Positions 48,964-57,309 of a DNA stretch of 64,000 bases are shown in pieces; within the stretch, counting starts at the first letter, position 1; each line of letters opens with the position of its first letter. The position numbers and the translations under genes are program-made. Origin of the DNA: Mycobacterium mantenii (GTDB lineage Bacteria > Actinomycetota > Actinomycetes > Mycobacteriales > Mycobacteriaceae); NCBI RefSeq assembly GCF_010731775.1, contig NZ_AP022590.1, positions 744,001 through 808,000 on the forward strand, in the 5' to 3' direction. The notes under the pieces were generated by a model. That model was not told where the DNA came from. It did no database searches and worked only from the letters and a program-made list of their open reading frames with translations.

Positions 48964-49533
48964 ATGACAACAGCGCGCCTGCCCCAACTGCCACTCGAGG
49001 AAGCCCGGGCCGCCGCCGACGAAGCGGCCGTCCCCAACTACATGGCCGAACTCAGCATCTTCCAGGTGCTGCTCAACCATCCGCCGCTGGCGCGCGGCAT
49101 CAACGACTTGCTCGCCACCATGCTCTGGCACGGGGTGCTCGACCCGCGGCTACGCGAGCTGGTGATCATGCGGATCGGCTGGCTCACCGCCTGCGAATAC
49201 GAATGGACACAGCACTGGCGCGTCGCATCCCGGCTCGGCGTTCCGGCCGAGGATCTGCTGGGCGTGCGGGATTGGCAGAACCATGCCGGGTTCGGGTCCA
49301 TCGAGCGGGCCGTGCTCGCGGCCACCGACGACGTGGTCCGCGACGGCGCGGTCAGCGCCGCGAGCTGGGCGGCATGCGAACACGAATTCGCAGGTGACAC
49401 AACGGTTCTCGTCGAACTCGTCACGGTCATCGGCGCCTGGCGGATGATCGCCTCGATCCTGCAGAGCCTGGAGGTGCCGTTGGAGGAGGGCGTGTCGAGC
49501 TGGCCGCCGGACGGCCGATCGCCCCGCTCTTAG
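48964..49533 (+). CDS. AhpD-like / carboxymuconolactone decarboxylase family protein
   Basis: The product is 189 residues. The start at ATG 48964 has an AAAGGAG ribosome site at 48947-48953. The fold family is suggested by the helical segment LRELVIMRIGWLTACEYEWTQHW near residues 60-85, with a Cys and a following His, as in AhpD/CMD proteins that act on peroxides or act as small decarboxylases. It corresponds by position and likely sequence to M. tuberculosis Rv1531. It lies 120 bp after the large NRPS on the same strand but has its own leader, so I do not regard it as part of the NRPS operon. The substrate is unknown. Confidence 0.8.
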   Translation: MTTARLPQLPLEEARAAADEAAVPNYMAELSIFQVLLNHPPLARGINDLLATMLWHGVLDPRLRELVIMRIGWLTACEYEWTQHWRVASRLGVPAEDLLGVRDWQNHAGFGSIERAVLAATDDVVRDGAVSAASWAACEHEFAGDTTVLVELVTVIGAWRMIASILQSLEVPLEEGVSSWPPDGRSPRS

Positions 49534-49610
49534 CGTCGGCGCTCACACCCCGAGTTGCCCACGCCCCGTGGCCGATTGACTTAGCAATCAATAACTCTTA
49601 GCGTCGGTCA

Positions 49611-50735
49611 ATGCGAACCAGGGCCGCCGAGATGCTCGGAGTCGAATTCCCGATCTGCGCCTTCAGCCACTGCCGCGATGTGGTGGCGGCGGTGACCAAC
49701 GCGGGCGGCTTCGGGATCCTGGGTGCTACCGCGCACAGCCCGCAGCGCCTGCAGAGCGAGCTGACCTGGATCGAGGAGCAGACCGGCGGCAAGCCCTACG
49801 GCGTGGACCTGCTGCTGCCGCCCAAGTACGTGGGCGCCGAGCAAGGTGGCATCGACACCGCACAGGCCCGCACCCTGCTGCCCGACGAGCATCGCGCGTT
49901 CGTCGACGACCTCCTGGCCCGGTACGGGATCGCGGCGGCCGCCGAGGAACCGCGCCGACCCCTCGGCGGCCTGAACATCTCGCCCAAGGGTTACGAGCCG
50001 CTGCTCGACGTGGCGTTCTCCAACAACATCCGGCTGATCGCCAGCGCGCTCGGGCCGCCCCCGCCGGACCTCGTCCAACGCGCGCACGATCAGGACGTGC
50101 TGGTCGCGGCGCTGGCCGGGACCACCCGGCACGCGCAGCGGCACGCCGCCGCGGGCGTCGACCTGATCGTCGCGCAAGGCACCGAGGCGGGCGGCCACAC
50201 CGGCGAGGTGGCGACCATGGTCCTGGTCCCCGAGGTCGTCGACGCCGTGGCGCCGGTGCCCGTCCTGGCCGCCGGCGGAATCGCCCGCGGCCGCCAGATC
50301 GCCGCGGCGCTGGCCCTGGGCGCCGAGGGCGTCTGGTGCGGCTCGGTGTGGCTTACCACCGAAGAGGCCGAGACGGTGCCCGTGGTCAAGGAGAAGTTCC
50401 TGGCCGCCAGCTCGTCGGACACGGTGCGGTCGCGCTCGATGACGGGCAAGCCGGCGCGGATGCTGCGCACCGCCTGGACCGACGAGTGGGAGCGCCCGGA
50501 AAACCCGGATCCGCTGGGCATGCCGCTGCAGACCGCGCTGATCGCCGAGCCGCAGGTGCGCATCAACTCCGCGGCCGCCCACCAGGGTGCCAAGGCGCGC
50601 GAGTTGGCCACCTACTTCGTCGGACAGGTGGTGGGCTCGCTCGACCGGGTCCGCCCGACCCGCGCTGTTGTGCTCGACATGGTCGAAGAGTTCATCGATA
50701 CCATCGGCCGGCTCGACGGCCTGGTCGAGAAGTGA
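49611..50735 (+). CDS. Nitronate monooxygenase (2-nitropropane dioxygenase family)
   Basis: The product is 374 residues, an FMN-dependent TIM-barrel enzyme that oxidises alkyl nitronates such as propionate-3-nitronate. Seen in sequence: the N-terminal ML-GVEFPICAF segment, NAGGFGILGA (flavin phosphate region), a GTEAGGHTGE motif typical of the family near residue 190, and VLAAGGIARGRQIAAALALGAEG near residues 220-245. It matches M. tuberculosis Rv1533 by position. The Rv1532c-like gene that would lie before it is absent (only 77 bp separate it from the AhpD-like gene), and so is the Rv1534 TetR gene that would follow. A TTGACT hexamer at 49576-49581 may belong to its promoter. Confidence 0.88.
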   Translation: MRTRAAEMLGVEFPICAFSHCRDVVAAVTNAGGFGILGATAHSPQRLQSELTWIEEQTGGKPYGVDLLLPPKYVGAEQGGIDTAQARTLLPDEHRAFVDDLLARYGIAAAAEEPRRPLGGLNISPKGYEPLLDVAFSNNIRLIASALGPPPPDLVQRAHDQDVLVAALAGTTRHAQRHAAAGVDLIVAQGTEAGGHTGEVATMVLVPEVVDAVAPVPVLAAGGIARGRQIAAALALGAEGVWCGSVWLTTEEAETVPVVKEKFLAASSSDTVRSRSMTGKPARMLRTAWTDEWERPENPDPLGMPLQTALIAEPQVRINSAAAHQGAKARELATYFVGQVVGSLDRVRPTRAVVLDMVEEFIDTIGRLDGLVEK

Positions 50736-50926
50736 TCCGTGGGCCGCTCGGCAACCGTTCGGCCCTGACAATCTTTCGGCCGCTGCCGGGTCACATGCCC
50801 AGTTCAGCCTCGCGAACCTGGCCGAATGCTGTGTGCGCCCCTAACGAATGCGTACAGAATCTCCGACACGCGATCCGGGGATTTGACCGTGTCATACCCG
50901 TCGTGCATGATCGGTCGGGTTGGCAC

Positions 50927-51078
50927 CTCGTTAGGTGAGGCGTCTACACGAATACAGGCCACTGACCCCGAACGTCGAAAGACGCCCCGGGTCAGGACAG
51001 CTCCTCCCGGCTTAAGGGTTGAGCCCAGGTGGCTTCCGGACTACCGGACACGTCGTGTAGTGCCGAATCTCTGACGAG
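50927..51078 (+). promoter_or_regulatory. M-box (ykoK-type) Mg2+ riboswitch
   Basis: Hallmarks of the M-box are present in order: TTAGGTGAGGC (50931-50941), AAAGACGCC (50978-50986), and the 3-prime segment GTGCCGAATCTCT before ACGAG. The P1 helix is closed by CTCGT (50927-50931) and ACGAG (51074-51078). Known M-boxes bind Mg2+ and reduce expression of the downstream gene. One is established upstream of the M. tuberculosis Rv1535 gene, which matches this location. The element has no clear T-tract terminator after it. A hairpin TCCGAC/GTCGGA lies at 51092-51107. Confidence 0.88.
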
Positions 51079-51162
51079 AGGGGTGCGGATCTCCGACGGT
51101 CGTCGGATTCTGCTCCTCTGCTGCGCATAGATTGCATGCGACCCGCGCATGCGTCGTGACCG

Positions 51163-51256
51163 CGAGGAGGTGAGGGACACATGAGTTCTAGCGATAGTCC
51201 GGATCGAAGTCCGAACCGTGTTTCGTCCCCAACCGGTCTCCGGCGCGACCTCCTCG
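51163..51256 (+). promoter_or_regulatory. Shine-Dalgarno/anti-Shine-Dalgarno pair around a small upstream ORF
   Basis: CGAGGAGGT (51163-51171), the ribosome site of the small ORF at 51181, is perfectly complementary over 9 bp to ACCTCCTCG (51248-51256) at the end of that ORF. The pairing could hide the ribosome site unless the RNA is otherwise folded, for example by the upstream M-box. This is inference from complementarity. Confidence 0.5.
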
Positions 51257-51261
51257 GCTGA
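51181..51261 (+). CDS. 26-residue upstream ORF between the M-box and the Rv1535-like gene
   Basis: ATG 51181 is preceded at 9 bases by an excellent ribosome site (GAGGAGGTGAGG). The frame reads MSSSDSPDRSPNRVSSPTGL, then RRDLLG, and stops with TGA at 51259-51261. The peptide is Ser/Pro/Arg-rich and has no recognisable domain. Its ribosome site is stronger than most in the window, so I expect it to be translated, perhaps as a leader peptide coupling riboswitch state to translation or Rho access. Whether it is conserved cannot be seen here. Confidence 0.55.
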   Translation: MSSSDSPDRSPNRVSSPTGLRRDLLG

Positions 51262-51375
51262 GTCGTCGCAACGCTAAGTGGTTATCGCCCAAGCGTTCTG
51301 ATATCGGAACCGACCCGGGATGGGACACGTCAGTCCATGAAGTCCCCCGTTGGATCTCCCCGCTAGGAGGCGATG

Positions 51376-51624
51376 ATGACCGTAGCTTTCTCCGACGAAG
51401 TGGTAACCGTGCCGCCCGCCCGCACGCTGACCGTGGTGCGTGACGGCGACACCATTCCGGCCCCCGCCCAGGCTCGCGTGGCCACGGCCCGCCGGACCGA
51501 CAACCCGCCGTTCGGCGCCGGTGGCGACCCGCTGGTCGACGGCGCCGCTCGCCTGCTGAGCGTCCCGCTGCGGCACGTGTACGCCGCGCTGTGGCGCGTG
51601 GGCGTCCTCGAAGTCCGGGCCTGA
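51376..51624 (+). CDS. Small conserved mycobacterial protein, Rv1535-like
   Basis: The product is 82 residues if started at ATG 51376, which has AGGAGG at 51365-51370 with 5-base spacing; the adjacent ATG at 51373 is too close. The sequence begins MTVAFSDEVVTVPPARTLTV and ends LRHVYAALWRVGVLEVRA. I recognise no functional domain and no membrane segment. It sits where M. tuberculosis has Rv1535, between the Mg2+ riboswitch and ileS, and is the presumed target of the M-box, suggesting a role in magnesium limitation. The function is unknown. Confidence 0.8.
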   Translation: MTVAFSDEVVTVPPARTLTVVRDGDTIPAPAQARVATARRTDNPPFGAGGDPLVDGAARLLSVPLRHVYAALWRVGVLEVRA

Positions 51625-51658
51625 AAGCCGAACTCCGATGGACGTCGAGCAACTCCTG

Positions 51659-51714
51659 CTCCAAGGGGTCGCTCGGTCGCAGACGTAGTTCTGCGCCTTG
51701 GCGACCCCTTGGAG
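51659..51714 (+). terminator. 14-bp perfect inverted repeat after the Rv1535-like gene
   Basis: CTCCAAGGGGTCGC (51659-51672) and GCGACCCCTTGGAG (51701-51714) are perfect complements. Inside, CGCAGA (51678-51683) pairs with TCTGCG (51690-51695), making a long two-part stem. There is no T-tract. It either terminates the M-box transcript or forms an upstream structure of the ileS leader. Confidence 0.6.
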
Positions 51715-51754
51715 TGCGTCCGGATTTGCGGGTCTTCGTAGAATCGTCTTACTG

Positions 51755-51950
51755 GCGTCGATCCGGCCATCACCGGGGAGCCTTCGGAAGAACAGCCGTC
51801 CCGGCCCAGTAGACCCGAACGGGTAGGCCCGTCACAGCCGTCATCGAGTGGCCACGCGAAAGCGCGGCAAGCGGGGTGGTACCGCGGCGCTCGCGCAGCC
51901 AGCGCGTCGTCGTCCCCGGTTTGCACCGTGGCACAGGAGACAAACGCGCA
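51755..51950 (+). promoter_or_regulatory. Ile T-box riboswitch of ileS
   Basis: The T-box sequence GGGTGGTACCGCGG is at 51874-51887, with the TGGT that pairs with the uncharged tRNA acceptor end. About 100 bases upstream, a short stem I carries the presumptive specifier ATC (51769-51771, within CCGGCCATCACCGG), an Ile codon. Actinobacterial ileS T-boxes are known to be short in stem I and to act on translation by freeing the ribosome site. Here an AGGAGA site at 51935-51940 lies just downstream, in accord with that mechanism. Confidence 0.88.
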
Positions 51951-51952
51951 TC

Positions 51953-54900
51953 GTGACCGACACATCCGGCCCCGAGGCTGACCGCGACGCTCAGCTCGCG
52001 GACGCCGTCCAGGCCTACCCCAAGCCGGCCGGCGGGGCGCCCGACTTTCCCGCCCTCGAGCTCGAGGTGCTGGACTACTGGACCCGCGACGACACCTTCC
52101 GCGCCAGCATCGCCCGCCGGGACGGCGCACCGGAATACGTGTTCTACGACGGGCCGCCGTTCGCCAACGGGCTGCCGCACTACGGGCACCTGCTCACCGG
52201 CTACGTCAAGGACATCGTGCCGCGCTACCGCACCATGCGCGGCTACAAGGTGGAGCGCCGCTTCGGCTGGGACACCCACGGGCTGCCGGCCGAACTCGAA
52301 GTCGAGCGCCAGCTGGGCATCACCGACAAGTCCCAGATCGACGACATGGGCATCGCCGCGTTCAACGACGCCTGCCGCGCATCGGTGCTGCGCTACACCG
52401 ACGAGTGGCAGGCCTACGTCACCCGCCAGGCGCGCTGGGTCGACTTCGACAACGACTACAAGACGCTGGATCTGCCCTACATGGAGTCGGTGATCTGGGC
52501 GTTCAAACAGCTCTGGGACAAGGGCCTGGCCTACGAGGGCTACCGGGTGTTGCCCTACTGCTGGCGCGACGAAACCCCGCTGTCCAACCACGAACTGCGG
52601 ATGGACGACGACGTGTATCAGAGCCGTCAGGACCCCGCGCTCACGGTGGGCTTCCAGGTGACCGGCGGCCGGTTGGACGGGGCCCACCTGCTGGTGTGGA
52701 CCACGACACCGTGGACCCTGCCGTCCAACCTCGCCGTCGCCGTCAACCCCGACGTGACCTACGTCGAGGTCCAGGCCGGCCAGCATCGGTTCGTGCTGGC
52801 CCAGCCGCGGCTGGCCGCCTACGCCCGCGAGTTGGGCGAAGAACCCGAGATCCTGGGCACTTACCGCGGCGCGGACCTGCTCGGCACCCGGTACCTGCCA
52901 CCGTTCCCGTATTTCATGGATACCGAGAACGCGTTTCAGGTGCTGCCCGGCGAGTTCGTCACCACCGAGGACGGCACCGGCATCGTGCACATGGCGCCGG
53001 CCTACGGCGAGGACGACATGGCGACCACCGACCGGGTCGGCATCGTGCCGGTCACGCCGGTCGACGCCAAGGGGCGATTCGACGCCAGCGTGCCGGATTA
53101 CCGGGGGCAGCACGTCTTTGACGCCAACCCGCACATCATCCGCGACCTGAAGAACGGCAGCGGACCCGCCGCGGCCAACGGGGCGGTGCTGCTGCGCCAC
53201 GAAACCTACGAGCACCCCTATCCACACTGCTGGCGCTGCCGCAATCCGCTGATCTACCGGGCGGTGTCGTCGTGGTTCGTGGCGGTCACCGAATTCCGGG
53301 ACCGCATGGTCGAACTCAACCAGCAGATCACCTGGTACCCCGAGCACGTCAAGGACGGCCAGTTCGGCAAGTGGCTGCAGGGCGCCCGCGACTGGTCGAT
53401 CTCACGAAACCGCTACTGGGGCACGCCGATTCCGGTGTGGAAGTCCGACGACCCCGCGTACCCGAGAATCGACGCCTACGGCAGCCTCGACGAACTCGAA
53501 CGCGACTTCGGGGTGCGGCCCACCAATCTGCACCGCCCCTTCATCGACGAGCTGACCCGGCCCAACCCCGACGACCCGACCGGGGCCAGCACGATGCGGC
53601 GCATCCCCGACGTGCTCGACGTGTGGTTCGACTCGGGATCCATGCCGTATGCCCAGGTGCACTACCCGTTTGAGAACGAGGAGTGGTTCGCGGGCGGAGC
53701 GCCGGGAGAGGATGGGCACTACCCGGGCGACTTCATCGTCGAGTACATCGGGCAGACCCGCGGCTGGTTCTACACCCTGCACGTGCTGGCCACCGCGCTG
53801 TTCGACCGGCCCGCCTTCAAAACCTGTGTGGCACATGGCATCGTGCTGGGCTCCGACGGCCAGAAGATGAGCAAGTCGCTGCGCAACTATCCCGATGTGT
53901 CCGAGGTGTTCGACCGCGACGGCTCCGACGCCATGCGCTGGTTCCTGATGGCCTCGCCGATCCTGCGCGGGGGCAATCTCATCGTCACCGAGCAGGGCAT
54001 TCGCGAGGGTGTGCGCCAGGTGCTGCTGCCGTTCTGGAACGCCTACAGCTTCCTGGCCCTCTACGCGCCGAAAGTCGGTACCTGGCGCACGGATTCGACG
54101 CAGGTGCTGGACCGCTACATCCTGGCCAAGCTCGCCCAGCTGCGCGACGACCTGACCCGCGAAATGGACAGCTGTGACATCTCCCGGGCGTGCGAGCAGC
54201 TGCGCCAGTTCACCGAGGCGCTGACCAATTGGTATGTGCGACGGTCGCGTTCACGGTTCTGGGAGGAAGATGTCGATGCCATCGACACCTTGCACACCGT
54301 GCTGGAAGTGACGGCGCGGCTGGCCGCGCCGCTGCTTCCGTCGGTGACCGAGATCGTCTGGCGCGGCCTGACTTTTCAGCGGTCGGTGCACCTGACCGAC
54401 TGGCCGCAGGCCGGCGACGTGCCCGCCGACCCCGACCTGGTCGCCGCGATGGATCAGGTCCGCGAAGTCTGTTCGGCCGCGTCCTCGTTGCGCAAGGCCA
54501 AGAAACTTCGGGTGCGGTTGCCGCTGCCGAAACTGACGGTGGCGGTGGACAATCCGCAGCGACTGGAGCCGTTCGTCGACCTGATCGCCGATGAACTCAA
54601 CGTCAAGAGCGTCGAGCTCACCGACGCGATCGACACCTACGGCCGCTTCGAGCTCACCGTGAATGCGCGGGTCGCCGGGCCGCGGCTGGGCAAGGACGTG
54701 CAGGCGGCCATCAAGGCCGTCAAGGCGGGGGAGGGCGTCGTCAACCCGGACGGCACCCTGACCGCCGGACCCGCGGTGCTGCAACCCGAGGAATACAGCT
54801 CACGACTGGTCGCGGCCGACCCGGAATTCACCGCGGCCCTGCCCGACGGGGCGGGCCTGGTGGTGCTGGACGGCACGGTGACCCCCGAACTCGAGGCCGA

Positions 54901-55135
54901 AGGCTGGGCCAAAGACCGGATCCGCGAATTGCAGGAGCTGCGCAAGTCGACCGGGCTGGACGTCTCCGATCGCATCAGCGTGGTGATGGCGGTCCCGCGC
55001 GACCGGGCTGACTGGGCGCGCACCCACCGCGACCTCATCGCGGGCGAAATCCTGGCCACCAGCTTCGAATTCGGCGAGCCGGCCGACGGTGCCGAAATCG
55101 GTGACGGCGTGCGGGTGCGGATCGCCAAGGTTTGA
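51953..55135 (+). CDS. ileS: Isoleucyl-tRNA synthetase
   Basis: The product is 1060 residues from GTG 51953 ([12 protein letters not shown]). The frame is open further upstream to 51848, but that region is the T-box, so the later start is used. The class I signatures are present: [16 protein letters not shown] (HIGH box) near residues 65-80 and [10 protein letters not shown] (KMSKS) near 640. The editing domain carries [17 protein letters not shown] near 250. The length and the C-terminal region resemble the eukaryote-like IleRS2 type known in mycobacteria, which is naturally less sensitive to mupirocin. It charges tRNA-Ile and is essential. It is controlled by the preceding T-box. Confidence 0.96.
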   Translation: MTDTSGPEADRDAQLADAVQAYPKPAGGAPDFPALELEVLDYWTRDDTFRASIARRDGAPEYVFYDGPPFANGLPHYGHLLTGYVKDIVPRYRTMRGYKVERRFGWDTHGLPAELEVERQLGITDKSQIDDMGIAAFNDACRASVLRYTDEWQAYVTRQARWVDFDNDYKTLDLPYMESVIWAFKQLWDKGLAYEGYRVLPYCWRDETPLSNHELRMDDDVYQSRQDPALTVGFQVTGGRLDGAHLLVWTTTPWTLPSNLAVAVNPDVTYVEVQAGQHRFVLAQPRLAAYARELGEEPEILGTYRGADLLGTRYLPPFPYFMDTENAFQVLPGEFVTTEDGTGIVHMAPAYGEDDMATTDRVGIVPVTPVDAKGRFDASVPDYRGQHVFDANPHIIRDLKNGSGPAAANGAVLLRHETYEHPYPHCWRCRNPLIYRAVSSWFVAVTEFRDRMVELNQQITWYPEHVKDGQFGKWLQGARDWSISRNRYWGTPIPVWKSDDPAYPRIDAYGSLDELERDFGVRPTNLHRPFIDELTRPNPDDPTGASTMRRIPDVLDVWFDSGSMPYAQVHYPFENEEWFAGGAPGEDGHYPGDFIVEYIGQTRGWFYTLHVLATALFDRPAFKTCVAHGIVLGSDGQKMSKSLRNYPDVSEVFDRDGSDAMRWFLMASPILRGGNLIVTEQGIREGVRQVLLPFWNAYSFLALYAPKVGTWRTDSTQVLDRYILAKLAQLRDDLTREMDSCDISRACEQLRQFTEALTNWYVRRSRSRFWEEDVDAIDTLHTVLEVTARLAAPLLPSVTEIVWRGLTFQRSVHLTDWPQAGDVPADPDLVAAMDQVREVCSAASSLRKAKKLRVRLPLPKLTVAVDNPQRLEPFVDLIADELNVKSVELTDAIDTYGRFELTVNARVAGPRLGKDVQAAIKAVKAGEGVVNPDGTLTAGPAVLQPEEYSSRLVAADPEFTAALPDGAGLVVLDGTVTPELEAEGWAKDRIRELQELRKSTGLDVSDRISVVMAVPRDRADWARTHRDLIAGEILATSFEFGEPADGAEIGDGVRVRIAKV

Positions 55136-55137
55136 CG

Positions 55138-55170
55138 CGCGAAACTGTATTCCACGACGTGTTTCCCGAG
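55138..55170 (+). repeat. Imperfect direct repeat, left flank of the DUF559-like gene
   Basis: This 33-bp stretch directly after the ileS stop matches 56092-56124 at 24 of 33 positions (shared CGCGA, ACTG, CGAC, TGTTTC and CGAG blocks). Both copies follow a TTTGA sequence containing a stop codon. Confidence 0.5.
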
Positions 55171-55229
55171 TAAAGCTGTCGGTAGTTGCAGTGTCGCGAG
55201 ATGTCAGGGTCGCGTGGCACCCTGCTGCC

Positions 55230-56090
55230 GTGAGCGCAGAACCCTTCGTCGGCACTGAAGCCGTACGCGCGGGAGCGTATACGGAACGTGAGCTTCGGGG
55301 CGCCTGCAGCCGGATCTACCGCAATGTGTATCAACGGCGCGGCAGTGAGCTGACTGCCCGGGATCGCGCGATCGCCGCGTGGCTATGGTCCGGGAGAGAA
55401 GCCGTAGTGGCAGGCTGCTCCGCAGCAGCACTGCTCGGCGCCGAGTGGATCGATCCCCACACGCCCGCAGAATTGGTATGCGATCGCACCCGTCCGCCGT
55501 CGTTGATCATCACCCGCAACGAGACTTTGACCGAGGACGAGGTTACAGCGGTCTACGGAGTGCCGGTCACCTCGCCCGCGCGTACGGCGTTCGACCTGGG
55601 GCGGCGGCCGGGATTGACGATCGCGACGATTCGGATCGACGCCCTGGCGCGAGCCACGGGTGTTACCGCCGAAGACGTATATCCGTTGGTGCACTCCCGC
55701 CGTGGCGCCCGCGGCATGAAGCAGTTGCGGCGCGTGCTGCCGCTCATCGACGCGGGCGCCGAATCGCCGCAAGAGACCAGGACACGGCTAGTGCTGATGC
55801 GCGGGGGGCTGCCCAGGCCGCAGACCCAGATCGAGGTGCGCAACGTCTGGGGCGCGGTGTTGGCCAGGATCGATATGGGCTGGGAGGAGTGGCTGGTCGG
55901 GGTGGAATACGACGGCGCGCAGCACTGGACAGATCCGCGCATCCGCGCCGATGACATCGACCGCACCGCCGAACTGGAGCGACGGGGGTGGCGCTTGATC
56001 CGGGTCAGCGCCGACCTGTTGCGTCACCGACCGGAGGTCGTCGTGGACCGAACCCGGCGTGCTTTGGCAGCCGCCGGCTGCCCGCTTTGA
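55230..56090 (+). CDS. DUF559-like protein with a restriction-endonuclease-type C-terminus
   Basis: The product is 286 residues from GTG 55230 (VSAEPFVGTEAVRAGAYT). The N-terminal half resembles the winged-helix, AbiEi-like region of this mycobacterial family (TARDRAIAAWLWSGREAVVAG, then GVPVTSPARTAFDLGRR). The C-terminal part has SPQETRTRLVLMRGGLPRPQ, DMGWEEWLVGVEYDG-QHW and ELERRGWRLIRV, a PD-(D/E)XK-like arrangement similar to Vsr/DUF559 nucleases. It is flanked by imperfect direct repeats and interrupts the ileS-dinX neighbourhood seen in M. tuberculosis, so it may be an insertion. Nuclease activity is inferred from family resemblance. Confidence 0.75.
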   Translation: MSAEPFVGTEAVRAGAYTERELRGACSRIYRNVYQRRGSELTARDRAIAAWLWSGREAVVAGCSAAALLGAEWIDPHTPAELVCDRTRPPSLIITRNETLTEDEVTAVYGVPVTSPARTAFDLGRRPGLTIATIRIDALARATGVTAEDVYPLVHSRRGARGMKQLRRVLPLIDAGAESPQETRTRLVLMRGGLPRPQTQIEVRNVWGAVLARIDMGWEEWLVGVEYDGAQHWTDPRIRADDIDRTAELERRGWRLIRVSADLLRHRPEVVVDRTRRALAAAGCPL

Positions 56091-56091
56091 C

Positions 56092-56124
56092 CGCGAGACT
56101 GCAACTGGCGACATGTTTCTCGAG
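56092..56124 (+). repeat. Imperfect direct repeat, right flank of the DUF559-like gene
   Basis: This is the partner of 55138-55170. It begins one base after the TGA of the DUF559-like gene. Part of it (CGCGAGACTGCAAC) also resembles the inverse of 55184-55200. Confidence 0.5.
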
Positions 56125-56158
56125 AAGAGCGGTTGCCACTTACAGCCTCGCGGAGGAG

Positions 56159-56192
56159 GCGGTCTAGGACCGCAGCGGTCTAGGACCGCAGC
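56159..56192. repeat. Tandem 16-bp duplication forming two hairpins
   Basis: GGTCTAGGACCGCAGC occurs twice head-to-tail at 56161-56176 and 56177-56192. Each copy lies in a small inverted repeat GCGGTC-TAG-GACCGC (56159-56173 and 56175-56189). The right copy overlaps the stop codon of the minus-strand membrane protein gene. It lies between convergent genes and may act as a bidirectional terminator. Confidence 0.6.
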
Positions 56193-56698
56193 GCCCGGTG
56201 GGCATGCGGCCAGAACGGCATGCCCGCCACCACGGTCGCGCCGGTGGCGATGACTCCGACCGCGACGTCGACGCTCTCGCGGCCATCGGAGGCCCAGTAC
56301 ACATCCTTGAGGTCCAGCAGCAGCGCCAGCTCGTCGACGATCATCGCGTTGGCGGCGCCGTAAGCCACCGCCGCAGCGGGATGCCGCCGTTGCTTGTCGG
56401 TTCCGCGCAGCCCCACACCGGCCACCGTCGCCAGCATCCCGATGCCGATGTTGTAATGATGGAAGTGCCTGCCGCCCAACGACATACCGCCACCGGAAGG
56501 CCCATGGCCGGCCCGGATCCAGTGGGTCAGCCCGCGCAGGCCGGCGAAGGTGAGGGTGAACGATGCCCAGGCCAGCAACGTGGCCTGCTCGCCGGGTTGC
56601 AAGCGCTCGTCCCATTGATGGCGCAGCCGCGCCCATCGCGTCGGGGGCGGCGCGTCCCCGGGCACAGCGGCGGCGTCGGCGGGCCCGATGTCCATCAT
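56180..56698 (-). CDS. Predicted integral membrane protein of unknown function
   Basis: The product is 172 residues starting [14 protein letters not shown]. Hydrophobic segments near residues 38-56 ([17 protein letters not shown]), 80-96 ([16 protein letters not shown]), 108-125 and 145-160 suggest about four membrane helices. A His-rich loop, GGRHFHHYN, lies before the second helix, and an acidic stretch, [14 protein letters not shown], after the third. I do not recognise a named family. Its ATG overlaps the stop of the methyltransferase upstream by 4 bp, so the two form a coupled unit. Confidence 0.7.
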   Translation of the reverse strand: MMDIGPADAAAVPGDAPPPTRWARLRHQWDERLQPGEQATLLAWASFTLTFAGLRGLTHWIRAGHGPSGGGMSLGGRHFHHYNIGIGMLATVAGVGLRGTDKQRRHPAAAVAYGAANAMIVDELALLLDLKDVYWASDGRESVDVAVGVIATGATVVAGMPFWPHAHRALRS

Positions 56699-57258
56699 TT
56701 GACCGCGCGCCAGCGCAGCCTGCCACCGCGAGCCTCGACCTCGACGTCGCCAAACCCCGCCGCGCGCAACCGATCCGGCAGGGTATCCGGCGAGACCGTA
56801 TTGCAGGTGTCTCGAAAATGCAGGATCCGGAACCGCAGCGAGGTCACGCTGTCGCTGCCGGCGAACACACCGCCGGGGCGAAGCACCCGGAACGCCTCGG
56901 CGAACAACTTGTCCTGCAGCTCGGCAGTCGGGACGTGGTGCAGCATGGTGAACGACACCACCGAGCTGAACTCGTCGGACGGCAACCCCGTGGCGGTGGC
57001 GTCGCCGTTGATGATGCGCGCCCGGTCGCCGTAAAGCCGCTGCAGGCGCTCGGCCATCGGCGTGTCGATCTCCACCGAGGTGAGCCGCGGCGTCTTGTCC
57101 ACGAGCACCCGCAGGATCGCGCCGTAACCGGGCCCGATCTCGAGCGTGTTGTCGCCCAGGTCCACATCGGCGAGCGCCCAGGGCAACAGGTCGTCCTTGA
57201 CCGACTTGGCCCAGCGCTCCGAGCTGCAGATCCGGCGGTGCGCGAGGTTCATGGTCAT
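56695..57258 (-). CDS. Class I SAM-dependent methyltransferase
   Basis: The product is 187 residues from ATG 57258 ([20 protein letters not shown]); a second ATG two codons later is possible. Motif I is [13 protein letters not shown] near residues 38-50. The acidic end of strand 2 is SVEIDTP, and motifs further on are [21 protein letters not shown] and [14 protein letters not shown]. The substrate is unknown. It is divergent from dinB (51 bp between starts) and overlaps the membrane-protein gene, suggesting methylation of a lipid or membrane-associated substrate, which is inference. Confidence 0.82.
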   Translation of the reverse strand: MTMNLAHRRICSSERWAKSVKDDLLPWALADVDLGDNTLEIGPGYGAILRVLVDKTPRLTSVEIDTPMAERLQRLYGDRARIINGDATATGLPSDEFSSVVSFTMLHHVPTAELQDKLFAEAFRVLRPGGVFAGSDSVTSLRFRILHFRDTCNTVSPDTLPDRLRAAGFGDVEVEARGGRLRWRAVK

Positions 57259-57309
57259 GGCCGAAACGTTAGTCCAACTGGCCCTTCGGTGGGCCCTAGC
57301 ATCGACCGT

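Noticed and set aside
51848..51952. A 35-residue N-terminal extension of ileS
   Set aside because: The region contains the T-box motif GGGTGGTACCGCGG and is Arg-rich noise. The GTG at 51953 follows a ribosome site and matches the family start.
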